This document shows, piece after piece, positions 33,541-43,013 of a DNA stretch of 64,000 nucleotides. A program made the translations under genes and the position numbers. Origin of the DNA: CAIWHR01 sp963734085. GTDB lineage: Bacteria; Pseudomonadota; Gammaproteobacteria; Burkholderiales; Casimicrobiaceae. The number at the start of each line of letters is the position of its first letter. Position 1 is the stretch's first letter. The notes under the pieces are model-generated. The model made no database searches, was not told the DNA's origin, and saw nothing but the letters and a program-made list of their open reading frames with translations. The DNA is taken from the NCBI GenBank assembly GCA_963734085.1, contig CAVTFT010000017.1, positions 434,001-498,000 of the forward strand, written 5' to 3'.

Positions 33541-36500
33541 TCATCCGGCGCGCGGCGCGACGTTCTTCGCGCGTTCGCGCAACTCCCTGGCGACGACAAC
33601 GCGTCCGGCGGTTTCGAACCGGTCGGCAACGATGCCGGCGAACCACGATTCCTTGGCGAGAACCCGATCAAGCACCGCCGGCGCGTCGTTGCCGCTGCCC
33701 AACGACAAGAGCTCGTACAAGTCGACCGCGGCGTCCGGGGAATTGTCGTCGAGCGCGCGCGAAAACAGATCGCGCGCCGCCGAACGATTGGTGTGGCGCA
33801 GCACACGGCCGAGGCGCCACCGCGCCTCGGCCGGCAAGCCGTCGGTTCCCGCCGCCACGAGTCGGCTGGCTTCCTCCGCGTCGTAGGTGCGTTCGAGATA
33901 TTGCGCGAAAGGTACCGCCGCAACGCGCGGATCGAGCGCCAGTCCGCGGCGGTAGACGTCTCGAACCTCGTCCCGGATCGGGTGGTCCGCCTCCATCAGG
34001 CGAGCCAACGCGACCGCGGCATCGGCGGAGCCGGTCGGCGTGCCTGCGGCGCCCATTGCATCGCGGTAACGCTGCATCGCGGCCCGCGACTTTCCTTCGG
34101 CTTCGAGGAGCCTTCCGAGATGGAATCGCGCCGTCGCCGCGAGCGGGCCGCCGGCGTCGAGCCGGATCGTCCAGTCGTAGGCCGCGCGTGCCGCGTCGGC
34201 GTTCTGTTCGACCTCATCCTCGAGCTGACCCAGGCGCAGCGCGGCGAGCGCATCGCGCAACCTCGCGCCGGCGAGATAGTTCCGCCGGGCCCCCGCGACA
34301 TCGGAGAGCTCGCGGCACATATTCCCCGCCTTGCGCGCGGAATCGGTGTCGCCGAGATCGAACGCGGTCTGGTAGAGCTCGAGTGCCCGCGCCTGCAGTC
34401 GCACGAATGCGGCCGGATCCGACGCCCGCGCGGCGCGTGCGCGCTCGAGCATTCGCGCCGCGAGAAAACTGGCCGACAGCGCGTCGCCGCGTCGAGTCCC
34501 CTCCTCGAAGATCTCGATGGCCTCGTCCTCGCGGCCTGCGCGTTCGAGCGCGAGCCCCAGCGAATGCGCCGCGTCGACGTCCTTGAGCTCATAGGCGCGG
34601 CGAAACGCGTCGACGGCTCGATCTTCGTCGCCGTTGCTCCGGTAGGTGACGGCAAGCCACCACGCGGACGCTGCGTCGCCCATCGCCGCACCGCGACCGA
34701 AGGCATCGATCGCGCGGCGTCGGGCCGCAGCCTTGCCGGCTTCGTCGGTCGCGCGTCGCTCGACACTGTCGTAATAGAGTCCCAGTGCATACGCCGCGTT
34801 CGCCGAGTCGAGCGCAATCGCCTGCTCGAGCGTCGTTACGGCGAGCGCTTCGTCGAAGTCGCGCGCCTCGCGGCCCAATCGGGTGAGTTCATGCCCGTCG
34901 TGGTGTTTCGCCGCGAAGTCGATGTCGCTGCGCAATTCTGCGAGACGCAATCGCCGAAGCTCGTTCGACGGGCCGCTCTCCGAGCGGACGACAAGCCATG
35001 CGCGACCGCGCGTCAGCAACGCGATGCCGACCAGAATGGCGACGACGACGACGGCGGCGGCGGCGAGCCCGCCGAAGACCGCCCACACGCCGGCGGCCGT
35101 CCACGCACTCGAGAGCGCCAGGAAGAACAAAAGGCGGCGCGGGACGAGATCGAAATCCCGATTGCCGAGGCCGATCGCCAGTTCGTCGTTGTTCCACGAC
35201 GACCAGGCGATCGCCACCGTTGCAGACGCGACGGTCCACAGGAGGCCGACGGCGGCAAGCGGCGCCAGCCAATGCGCGATCCCGTCGCTGGCCGCCTTGT
35301 CCGCGTGGTCGGTACCGAAGGCCGCGAGGACCCGCTGCGCGATTTCGCCGACGACGGCCGGCGGGTCGACGATCCAGCACCACGCGAGCGCGATGGCGAG
35401 CACGGCGAGCACGCCGCGCGCGCCGAAGCTCCAGTGCACGCGCCAGCGACGGCGCGCGGTCGTCCGCTTCGGGGACGCCGGCCGCGACGGGAGGCCGGCG
35501 GTGTCCAGCAGCAGGCGCGCCACGCGCGGCACGAAGTCGTCGCGGTTGTCCCAGTATGCGGTGTGATCGCGCAGCATCGACTGGGCGTTGGCGATTTCGT
35601 AGCTGTAGACCTGGCTGGGATCGAATTCGTCGAGCAACTGGCCGTTGGGCACGGGATCGGCGGACGCGTACACGTCGTACCAGCGCATGCGGCGGTTGTG
35701 AAACTGCAAGCGTTCCCGATACAACTCGCGATCGAGTGCCCACTGGACGTCGGCCTGCAACGAGCGACCCGACAGCGCGTGCCAGCGCCGAAGGCAGATG
35801 TAGGCGAGCGCCATGCCGCCGGCAAACGCGGCTGCCGCAGCGACGCTCCGCCACGACGCGCCGGCGCCGAGCGCGTCGTTCCATTCCAGCGCACCGAGGA
35901 TCGCCAACGAAACGAGAATGAAAACGATCGCGAGCCACGGCGCGGCGCTGCCCGCCGGTTTTGCGCCCGCCTGGGGACGGGCTGCGCCCACGAGGTCGGC
36001 GATGACGAAGAAGGATCCGACCTCGACGACGATGAACGCGCGGGCGACGGCCGCCCCGAGCGCCACCGCCGACCCGGCAGCTTGCCACGAGGCCAGCGCG
36101 TCGATGACGAAGCTTGCCGCAGCAAACAACGCCGAGGCCGAGGCGGCCCACAGCAACGGCCGGCCCGCCGAGGTCTCGGTGCGTTCGATCTCGGCGAGCT
36201 TGGCTAACCCTGAGCCGAACGTGAAGAGCGTGTCGCACGGCGCGGTGACCGGTCCCCGGAGCACCCGGTGGGCGATGGCGGCCCCTTGCGAATGCGCGAC
36301 GACCACGAGCTTGCGGCAGCGTGCGGCGAGCCATTCCAGGTCGTCGGTGACGCTCTGGCAGATCGCCGCCGCGGTGAACCGCTGGTGCATGAACACGAAG
36401 CTGTCGCCGATCGTCGCCGCGATGGCGCGCTGCACCGCACCGGCGAACCGGCGGATCGGCGTGTAGGGCACGAGCCCCAGCACGACGACGAAGCCGATCG

Positions 36501-37020
36501 CTGCGAGCATCAGCGGCGAGAAGATCAGCGCCAGCGTGACGCTCGTGCCCTCGGCGAGCCAGCGGATGAAGAGCCACAGAATCTTGCGGAGGCGGCGTGC
36601 GCCGTGAAACGCATGGAAGACGCGGAATCCGATGCGCCGGAAGCGGCGGTCGAAATGCGCGATCAGCGTCCACGGCAGGACGCCGAAGCTCCAGCCCACG
36701 ATCTCACCGAATGTCGGCGGAGGAAACTTCTTCGCCCACCACGCTTCCGCCAGCAGCCAACGGCTCTCGGCGTGCGCGCCACCCGCCCCGGAAATGCGCA
36801 ACTCGGCGCGCGCGGGACCCGTGGCGGCTTCCGGTTCGAGGCACGCGGTGGGAACCGACGCCGCGGCCGAGCCCGCCGCGGCCGGCTCGACGATCGCTTC
36901 GACGCATGCGCGAAGCGGCTCGCCGAACCGCAGCAGCGTCTCGGCTCTTCCGCTCTGGCCGATGCCATGCACGAACAGCACGCCCAGATCGTGCAGCGGT
37001 TCGTCTCCGGGAGCGTCCAT
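33541..37020 (-). CDS. Giant membrane alpha/beta hydrolase with TPR/Sel1-like repeats
   Basis: A 1159-aa protein. The N-terminus has a lipase-like oxyanion stretch (GVLFVHGIGQSG, residues 13-24) and a nucleophile elbow VVVAHSQGAAIAH (Ser244). Interspersed hydrophobic segments (near 160-185, 290-345, 360-410 and several between 540 and 680) suggest a multi-pass membrane protein. From about residue 700 to the end run tetratricopeptide/Sel1-like helical repeats (AYALGLYYDSVER; AWWLAVTYRSNGDEDRAVDA; AHSLGLALERAGREDEAIEI). The combination suggests a scaffolded membrane esterase. It converges with the cyclase-FHA gene (21 bases apart). Confidence 0.75.
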   Translation of the reverse strand: MDAPGDEPLHDLGVLFVHGIGQSGRAETLLRFGEPLRACVEAIVEPAAAGSAAASVPTACLEPEAATGPARAELRISGAGGAHAESRWLLAEAWWAKKFPPPTFGEIVGWSFGVLPWTLIAHFDRRFRRIGFRVFHAFHGARRLRKILWLFIRWLAEGTSVTLALIFSPLMLAAIGFVVVLGLVPYTPIRRFAGAVQRAIAATIGDSFVFMHQRFTAAAICQSVTDDLEWLAARCRKLVVVAHSQGAAIAHRVLRGPVTAPCDTLFTFGSGLAKLAEIERTETSAGRPLLWAASASALFAAASFVIDALASWQAAGSAVALGAAVARAFIVVEVGSFFVIADLVGAARPQAGAKPAGSAAPWLAIVFILVSLAILGALEWNDALGAGASWRSVAAAAAFAGGMALAYICLRRWHALSGRSLQADVQWALDRELYRERLQFHNRRMRWYDVYASADPVPNGQLLDEFDPSQVYSYEIANAQSMLRDHTAYWDNRDDFVPRVARLLLDTAGLPSRPASPKRTTARRRWRVHWSFGARGVLAVLAIALAWCWIVDPPAVVGEIAQRVLAAFGTDHADKAASDGIAHWLAPLAAVGLLWTVASATVAIAWSSWNNDELAIGLGNRDFDLVPRRLLFFLALSSAWTAAGVWAVFGGLAAAAVVVVAILVGIALLTRGRAWLVVRSESGPSNELRRLRLAELRSDIDFAAKHHDGHELTRLGREARDFDEALAVTTLEQAIALDSANAAYALGLYYDSVERRATDEAGKAAARRRAIDAFGRGAAMGDAASAWWLAVTYRSNGDEDRAVDAFRRAYELKDVDAAHSLGLALERAGREDEAIEIFEEGTRRGDALSASFLAARMLERARAARASDPAAFVRLQARALELYQTAFDLGDTDSARKAGNMCRELSDVAGARRNYLAGARLRDALAALRLGQLEDEVEQNADAARAAYDWTIRLDAGGPLAATARFHLGRLLEAEGKSRAAMQRYRDAMGAAGTPTGSADAAVALARLMEADHPIRDEVRDVYRRGLALDPRVAAVPFAQYLERTYDAEEASRLVAAGTDGLPAEARWRLGRVLRHTNRSAARDLFSRALDDNSPDAAVDLYELLSLGSGNDAPAVLDRVLAKESWFAGIVADRFETAGRVVVARELRERAKNVAPRAG

Positions 37021-37064
37021 CAGGCAGTCTCGTCAGGCACGGCCGATGCCCGTCCCACGCAGCA

Positions 37065-38723
37065 TCAGAGTGACGTCTGCATCCGCCGGATCAGGACGTC
37101 GATCACGTCTTCGCCGCTCGCCGATTTGAGTCGATGCGCTCGCAGCTCGCTCACCAGCGTGGGATTGGCGATCACCCGGTAATCGGAGCGGATCAGGATG
37201 CTGGCGATAGCGCGCTGGACGCCGATCGATTTTGCGCGCGGGAACAGGCGCGTCAGCTCGTCCAGGCTTTCGCGATCGGCGATGGCGTAGGCGGCCAGTG
37301 TTTCCAGCGCGCGCGCCTGCGCGTCGGCGCTGTTCATGCGGGCGATTTCCGCAGTGATCATCCGCAGCTCGGTTGCGTCGGCGAGCGGCCGGTGGTGCAG
37401 ATAGACCTGCGCGATCGCGACGTCGTCGTTGCTGGCGCTCGCAAGCGCGTGGAGGACCCGCGCGTGGGCTCCGGGGCTGTCGAGGCAGGCGAGGATCGCC
37501 GCTCGCGCGACGTTGTCGGCCTGCGCCGGCGACACGCGGAGCCGCGGCAGCTCCGGGCTCAGCTCGTGCTTGCTGTTGAGCGTGCAGACGAGGTCGACGT
37601 CGGCCGCACCGACGGCGCCTGCCGCGAGCCGATCGCCGATCATCCGCATGTACTCGGCGCGCTGCTCCATCGGCGTGAGCCAGCCGAGATGGTGCGCGAG
37701 CGCGATCATCCGGGCGCGCACGGCCGGCTCGTCAGCGTCGTGCGCGAAGGCGAGATACCGATCGCGTGCCACGTGATCGCTTGCGATCTCGCCGAGCGCC
37801 CGCGACACCGCGGGCAGGTGCCGGTCCGCTTCTCCGAGCGACAGCCAGTATTTCTCGATGTGGTCGAAAAACATCCGGACCTCAGCCATCTCGCGACCGA
37901 GGAGCTCGTGGATGAAGCCGATCTTCTGCACCGGCGACAGCCGATCGTCGGCGAAGCGGCAGACGTCGCTGCGAAAGGCGGCCTGCGGGTCAGCGTCGTT
38001 GAGGCCCGTGGTCGCCGTCATCGAGCTCGGCGCGAAGAGCCCGAGCAGCTTCGGACTGACGCGGCCGGTGCCGATGTCGTGGCTCGCGTCCCGGAAATAG
38101 CGGTCGAGCGTCGACGCCGCCGCCGGCCCGAGCGGCGCCTTCGACGAAAAGCCGTAGATCACCGGCACATCCTTGAAAATCTGGCGCATCCGATCGCGGT
38201 TGCTCTCGGCGTAGCGCTCGGAAAGCAGGCGCGACAGGCGCAGGGCGTCGGCGGGCGAGTGTCCGGAGCGAAGGAGGCTCCGGACGATCTCGGCGGACGC
38301 GCTGCGGAGCGCTTCGGCGTTCAGCGTCTTGCAGCCGAACAGATAGACTTCCTTCAGCTGCAAGAACAGGCCCGGACACGAGTCGCTGCACGCGACGCGC
38401 TCCATTTCGTCGACCGGCAGAGATTCACGCTGGTCCAGCCGATCGGTGTAGAACTCGGTGCCGCCGTCGAAATGGCCGGAGATGAGCAGCACGTCGCAGC
38501 GAACGCCGGCGCGGCAGGCGGATTCCAGCCAGTCGGGGCGGCCGCGTTCGACGAGCTCGACGAACCGATAGTCGTCCTTCGGGAGGCTGCGGCGCAGAAC
38601 CTCCTTTTCGTCGGGCGAATTGACGGTGATCGTGCAGACGGTTTTCGGGTTGGCGCCGGCGACGGGCGCGATGACCCCGGCCAGAAGCGCGGCCAGCAAA
38701 ACCATCTTGACGGAATGGGACAT
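37065..38723 (-). CDS. Exported caspase/CHAT-like protein, copy 1
   Basis: A 552-aa protein. The start at 38723 gives a signal peptide and makes length and numbering identical to the paralogue at 38851. The N-terminal domain has His84 in LLISGHFDGG and Cys131 in VYLFGCKTLN, a His-to-Cys spacing and strand context like the clan CD (caspase/CHAT) dyad. A DSCPGLF cysteine pair lies at 112-120. The C-terminal 300 residues are helical and HEAT-like (ALGEIASDHVARDRYLAFAH). Peptidase activity is inference. It is tandem with its paralogue on the same strand. Confidence 0.65.
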   Translation of the reverse strand: MSHSVKMVLLAALLAGVIAPVAGANPKTVCTITVNSPDEKEVLRRSLPKDDYRFVELVERGRPDWLESACRAGVRCDVLLISGHFDGGTEFYTDRLDQRESLPVDEMERVACSDSCPGLFLQLKEVYLFGCKTLNAEALRSASAEIVRSLLRSGHSPADALRLSRLLSERYAESNRDRMRQIFKDVPVIYGFSSKAPLGPAAASTLDRYFRDASHDIGTGRVSPKLLGLFAPSSMTATTGLNDADPQAAFRSDVCRFADDRLSPVQKIGFIHELLGREMAEVRMFFDHIEKYWLSLGEADRHLPAVSRALGEIASDHVARDRYLAFAHDADEPAVRARMIALAHHLGWLTPMEQRAEYMRMIGDRLAAGAVGAADVDLVCTLNSKHELSPELPRLRVSPAQADNVARAAILACLDSPGAHARVLHALASASNDDVAIAQVYLHHRPLADATELRMITAEIARMNSADAQARALETLAAYAIADRESLDELTRLFPRAKSIGVQRAIASILIRSDYRVIANPTLVSELRAHRLKSASGEDVIDVLIRRMQTSL

Positions 38724-38850
38724 CGGGCAGGGACTGGGACGCATCGGGCGCGCAAGTATTGCATGGGTCGATCCCTGCGAAAAGAGTCGGCACGGGATTG
38801 CGCGCTTGACGTGGATCAAGCGTGCAGCGGATTACCCAACGGGAACGAGG

Positions 38851-40509
38851 CTAACGGGCTTCGAGGCGACGGATGAGCGCGTCGATGACGCCTGGGCCGC
38901 TTGCGGTCTTGAGCCGGCGCTCGCGGAGCGTCTGCACGAGCTCGGGATCGGCGATCGCGTCCGCGTCGGCCCGGATCAGGATGCCGGCGATGGCCGTCTG
39001 GACGCCCGCCGACTCGGCGACCGGGTACAGCCGAGCCAGTTGTTCGAGGCTTTCGCGATCGGAGAGCCCGAGCTGGGCAAGCGTCTCCAGCGCCCGGGCC
39101 TGAGCATTCGGATTGTTCATCCGGGCGATTTCGGCCGTGATCGTACGCAGCTCGTCGATGTCGGCGATCGGCCGGTGACGCAGATAGACCTGCGCGATCT
39201 GCACGTCCGCATCGTTCGGGCTCGCGAGCGCCAGGACGACGCGCACGCGACCCTCGGGGCTCCCGAGGCAGGCCAGCACCGCGGCATTGGCCACGCTCCC
39301 GGCCTGCGCAGGCGTCACGGTAAGTCGCGGCAATTCGCCGTCGAGCTCGCCGTCGTTGTTGAGCGAACAGAAGAGGTCGACGTCGTCGGCGCCAACGGCA
39401 TTGGCGGCGATCTCTTCATCGATCATCCGCACGAGCTCGGCTCGCTTTTCCGCGGGTGTGAGCCATCCGAGGTCCTGCGCCAGTGCCAGCAGCCGGGCGC
39501 GAATCGCCGGCCGGTCGGTGTTCCGCGCGAAGCCGAGATAGCGTCCGCGTGCCGTCTCGTCATTTGCGATCTCGCCGAGCGCACGGGCGACGGCCGGCGC
39601 CTGCCGCTCGCTTTCCCCGAGCGATCCGGCATAGCTCTCGATGCGATCGAGAAACATTCGGACCTCCGCGGTGTCGCGGCGGAGCAGTCGATGGACGAAG
39701 TCGAGCTTCTGCACGGGCGACAACCGCTCGTCCGCGAACTGGCAGACATCCTGGCGATGCGCGGCGTGCGGATCCGCATCGTTCACGCCGCTCGTGACCG
39801 TGAGCGAGTGGCCGCTGAACGCGCCCTGCAGCCGGCCGCTGGCGCGACCGCCGCCGACCTCCGCGGCGCCGCCCGATTGGAAATAGCGATTGAGGAAGCC
39901 CGCGGCCATCGGCCCCACCGGCGCAACCGACGAAAAACCGTAGATCGCCGGGACGCCCTTGAAGATGTCGCGCATCCGATCGCGGGCGCTTTCGCCGTGT
40001 CGTGCATCGAGCGCGCGCGCGATGCGTTCCGCGTCAGCCCGCTGGAGTCCGGAGCGCAGCAGCGTGCGCTCGATCTCGGCCGCGGCGCCGTTGCGGGTTT
40101 CGGGATTCAGCGTGTTGCAGCCGAAGAGATAAACCTCCTTCAGCTGCGAGAACAGGCCGGGGCAGGAATCGCTGCACGACACGCGCTCCATTTCGTCGAC
40201 GGGCAGGAATTCCTGCGCCTCCACGCGATCGGAAAAGAACTCGTGGCCGCCGTCGTAGTGGCCCGAGATGATGAGCGCGTCGCAGCGAATGTGTTGCCTG
40301 CACGCCGATGCCAGCCAATCGGGGCGCCCGTGTTCGACCAACTCGACGAATTGAAACTTGTCAGCGGGCAGATGACGCCGGAACGCTTCCTTCTCGTCCG
40401 GCGAATTGACGGTGATCGTGCACACGGTCTTCCTGTCGGCGCGGGCGTCGTGCGCCCATGCGAACACCAGGAACGCGGCCACGAACAGAAGTCTGACGAA
40501 GGTACGCAT
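38851..40509 (-). CDS. Exported caspase/CHAT-like protein, copy 2
   Basis: A 552-aa protein with signal peptide MRTFVRLLFVAAFLVFAWAH. It is strikingly similar to its downstream neighbour across the whole length (shared KTVCTITVNSPDEKE, SGHxDGG, PVDEMERV, CSDSCPGLF, RALGEIA, ARALETLA). Putative His84 and Cys131 are both conserved, as expected for a catalytic pair. The helical C-terminus resembles HEAT-like repeats. The gap to copy 1 is 127 bases, so the two are co-oriented and perhaps co-transcribed. Confidence 0.65.
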   Translation of the reverse strand: MRTFVRLLFVAAFLVFAWAHDARADRKTVCTITVNSPDEKEAFRRHLPADKFQFVELVEHGRPDWLASACRQHIRCDALIISGHYDGGHEFFSDRVEAQEFLPVDEMERVSCSDSCPGLFSQLKEVYLFGCNTLNPETRNGAAAEIERTLLRSGLQRADAERIARALDARHGESARDRMRDIFKGVPAIYGFSSVAPVGPMAAGFLNRYFQSGGAAEVGGGRASGRLQGAFSGHSLTVTSGVNDADPHAAHRQDVCQFADERLSPVQKLDFVHRLLRRDTAEVRMFLDRIESYAGSLGESERQAPAVARALGEIANDETARGRYLGFARNTDRPAIRARLLALAQDLGWLTPAEKRAELVRMIDEEIAANAVGADDVDLFCSLNNDGELDGELPRLTVTPAQAGSVANAAVLACLGSPEGRVRVVLALASPNDADVQIAQVYLRHRPIADIDELRTITAEIARMNNPNAQARALETLAQLGLSDRESLEQLARLYPVAESAGVQTAIAGILIRADADAIADPELVQTLRERRLKTASGPGVIDALIRRLEAR

Positions 40510-40691
40510 CGACCCGGTACGGCGAGGTCTCGGAGCACGGGAGTCTTGCGCATTGCACCCTGCGGGCGGCGTGCGGTCCGTCGGTCAACGGATTCATTTC
40601 GTATCGGCCCATCGGCATTCTTGATGTAGGAGATCGGCCGACGAAAAGGGCGGTCGGCCATGGGGTCTTACGTTCCCCACTGCGCTGATCG

Positions 40692-41660
40692 TCAGAGCGC
40701 CCGGGCGAGCAACCCCGTTCCCGAGACGACGAGCAGAGTGCTGAGCGCTCCATCGAACTGCTTGTTCGTCAGCCGCTGAAATACCGCCAGTCCGCCGATC
40801 GCGCCCAGCAATGCAAAGGGCACGAAGATGAAGTCTCGCGCCACGCTCGCGCGGGCGGATGCCTGCCACCACAGGCAAGCGATGGTCACGATCTGCATGA
40901 CAAGAATATACGGCTGATAGGTCGCTCGCTGCCGGAGCTTGTCCCAGCCACGCATCCGGCACCAGATCGTCACGAACGAGCCCGGGAAACCCGCGAGCCC
41001 ACCCGTTATCCCGCCAAGCGCTCCAACGGCGGCATCGAGCCATGCGTTGCCGCGCACCACGCGGTTGTCGCGGCGCATCACGACGTAGCATCCATAAGTC
41101 GTCAGGAACACGCCGAGTCCCACCGCATAGAGCGAGCCGTTGACATGCCTGAGCAGCCAGACGCCCAGCGGTACGGTGACGATGCCGGCGGCGAGCATGG
41201 GCCATAGCGGCGTCCAGCGAATCGAATCGCGTATCTTCCACACGGCATAGAGCTGGCTCGCAGTGGAGCACAGCACCATCGTCTGCACCGCGTGCAGCGG
41301 ATCCATTTTGAGGTACGTGAGGGCGCTGCCGGCCAGCGCCGAAAAGGCGAAGCCGGCGATGCTCGACACGAGTGCTGCGAGCAGAACCACCGCGGCGGTG
41401 GCCGTCACGATCCCCGCGTCCTGACGCCTGGCAACGATCGCGCCCACGATGTCGGCGAGTTCGACTAAAGCCCAGACACCGAGCGCGACGAGCGCGGCGC
41501 GCGCGAAGACAGGACCACTCAGCTGATCGACGACACCGCGGATTCGCGCAACCCATGTCGGCGTGTAGCGCGCAGCGGCATACGACATCGGCGAGAGCCC
41601 GTCTCGACCGCGGAACTGCACGGCGGCGGAGGTGGCCGCCGCGCCGGGATCGTTCGGCAT
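40692..41660 (-). CDS. TSUP (TauE/SafE) family membrane transporter
   Basis: A 322-aa polytopic protein with about eight hydrophobic segments. Its ATG overlaps the previous stop by one base (TGATG) and has GGGGAGG upstream, in the end of the preceding gene. Internal features include IAGFAFSALAGSALTYLKMD and the second-half GALGGITGGLAGFPGSFVTI, the repeated glycine motifs of the TauE/SafE fold. Family members move sulfite, sulfonates or other small organic anions. It is the last gene of a four-gene operon. Confidence 0.85.
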   Translation of the reverse strand: MPNDPGAAATSAAVQFRGRDGLSPMSYAAARYTPTWVARIRGVVDQLSGPVFARAALVALGVWALVELADIVGAIVARRQDAGIVTATAAVVLLAALVSSIAGFAFSALAGSALTYLKMDPLHAVQTMVLCSTASQLYAVWKIRDSIRWTPLWPMLAAGIVTVPLGVWLLRHVNGSLYAVGLGVFLTTYGCYVVMRRDNRVVRGNAWLDAAVGALGGITGGLAGFPGSFVTIWCRMRGWDKLRQRATYQPYILVMQIVTIACLWWQASARASVARDFIFVPFALLGAIGGLAVFQRLTNKQFDGALSTLLVVSGTGLLARAL

Positions 41661-42133
41661 CACGGCCTCCCCATGCGAGCCTCAAACGACTCGACGGGCG
41701 CGGCGTGTTGCATCGCCCCCGGCTTGACGTTAACAAAGATGTTCCAGGCGAAGACGAGCACGCCGGCGGCGGCAACGATTTCCGAGCCCGCGAGGAACGG
41801 CACGACGCCGGTGTTACCGAGCAACAGCATGGTCAACGATCCCATCATCACCTGCAGCGCGATGTTGTGCAGCCAGAAGTGGATCCTGGCGAGACGGCTT
41901 TCGCCGGCCTTGGGGAAGACGGTGTAGATCAGTCCCGCCAGCGCGAGCGTTGTCCATCCCAGCAGGTTGAGATGCGCGTGGACAGGACGCAGCGTGAAGT
42001 TCTCGCTCGCGCCCATCGCGATGCCGAGTCCGACACCGGCGATCAGATAGAGGATCGCCAGCTTGAGCCACAGGGTCGCCGAGGGCGCGAAGGAGATCGC
42101 GGCGGGAGGATTGGCAGTGGTCGTCTGATGCAT
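41660..42133 (-). CDS. Four-helix membrane protein related to cbb3 oxidase subunit I
   Basis: A 157-aa protein. The start at 42133 has AAGGAGA upstream. Four hydrophobic segments are visible. The motif RPVHAHLNLLGWTTLALAGL and the downstream His in IHFWLHNIALQVMM resemble the His-containing helices of heme-copper oxidase subunit I, but the protein is about one third the usual length and cannot hold a full catalytic site. It is translationally coupled to the TSUP gene, a pairing that suggests a shared redox or anion role. Confidence 0.75.
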   Translation of the reverse strand: MHQTTTANPPAAISFAPSATLWLKLAILYLIAGVGLGIAMGASENFTLRPVHAHLNLLGWTTLALAGLIYTVFPKAGESRLARIHFWLHNIALQVMMGSLTMLLLGNTGVVPFLAGSEIVAAAGVLVFAWNIFVNVKPGAMQHAAPVESFEARMGRP

Positions 42134-42193
42134 GAGGTCTTCTCCTTGCTTGGATCGAGGGTTGGTACCTTCGTGGCGCAACGCCGTCGCTGC

Positions 42194-42508
42194 CTAGACC
42201 GCGGGCCCGATCGCCAGCGCTTCGAGCCCGTCGCGCTCGCGGTGACGACCGCGCCACACCGATGCGGCGGCACGAAACGGCCGCGCGACGGACATGAACC
42301 GTGCGCACGCGCGACGGATTGCCTGCGCGATGATGGCGGCGGGCTGCTGCGTGTCTGCGCCGCCTTCCGCTTGCCGGCGCTGATAGACGAAGAGGAGCAG
42401 CGCGAACAGCGTTCCGCCGGGGAGCAGGATTTCGAGCAGCAGATACGGGCCCGCCTTCTGCACGAGGCTCGCGATGATCTTGACGCTTCGCATGACGGTC
42501 GTATCCAT
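42194..42508 (-). CDS. Small membrane protein
   Basis: A 104-aa protein with an AAGGAG ribosome site. One long hydrophobic stretch (AGPYLLLEILLPGGTLFALLLFVYQR) near the N-terminus is followed by an Arg/Ala-rich cytoplasmic tail. It is second in the TSUP operon (60 bases before the cbb3-like gene). No family recognised. Confidence 0.65.
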   Translation of the reverse strand: MDTTVMRSVKIIASLVQKAGPYLLLEILLPGGTLFALLLFVYQRRQAEGGADTQQPAAIIAQAIRRACARFMSVARPFRAAASVWRGRHRERDGLEALAIGPAV

Positions 42509-42532
42509 GTCACTGCTCCTTCTCTTCTGGAA

Positions 42533-42727
42533 CTACAAGACGAATGGTTTCTTGCGTTTGGGCGCCGCAGGGCAGGCCTCGGATTTCCGCGTGCTCTCTT
42601 TGGCGATTTCCTTGTTCAATGCCTCGGACCGATTGCGTTCAACCGCGGGCGCCGGATGCGACAAAGCGCCTCGGTTCGATGTGTTGGCGCGGGGCGCCCG
42701 GGCGGCGGTCGTGTCATGACGTTTCAT
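42533..42727 (-). CDS. Small polar basic protein
   Basis: A 64-aa, Lys/Arg/Ala-rich, probably disordered protein (MKRHDTTAARAPRANTSNRG ... KRKKPFVL). A GGAGA site lies upstream of the ATG, and 24 bases separate it from the next gene, so it is probably first in the TSUP operon. Function unknown. Confidence 0.5.
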   Translation of the reverse strand: MKRHDTTAARAPRANTSNRGALSHPAPAVERNRSEALNKEIAKESTRKSEACPAAPKRKKPFVL

Positions 42728-43013
42728 TCGTGTTCTCCGTTTCGGATTTCTATCTCCCGAGGGGGCAATGCCCCGGGGACAGGCGGCAGTGTGCGGACGG
42801 ACCGCTTGCCGATCGCTGACGAATTCGTCGACGCGTGATCGCCGCGCGCTCGCGTCGCGACAGCTCCCGGAGCCGCGCGCTAGCGCATTGATGCGAAAGG
42901 AGTTTTTATGCCCGAGCGGAAACGCCCCGGCCTTGCGTTCGGGACCGGAGCAGCGCACCGGTGCGGCGCGTGCGGTTGCAGCGCCGCTGACTTACGGATG
43001 ACTTACCGGAGGC

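Noticed and set aside
33793..36207. 804-aa plus-strand open frame
   Set aside because: Antisense to the hydrolase-TPR gene, with biased Arg/Gly/Glu composition and no ribosome site.
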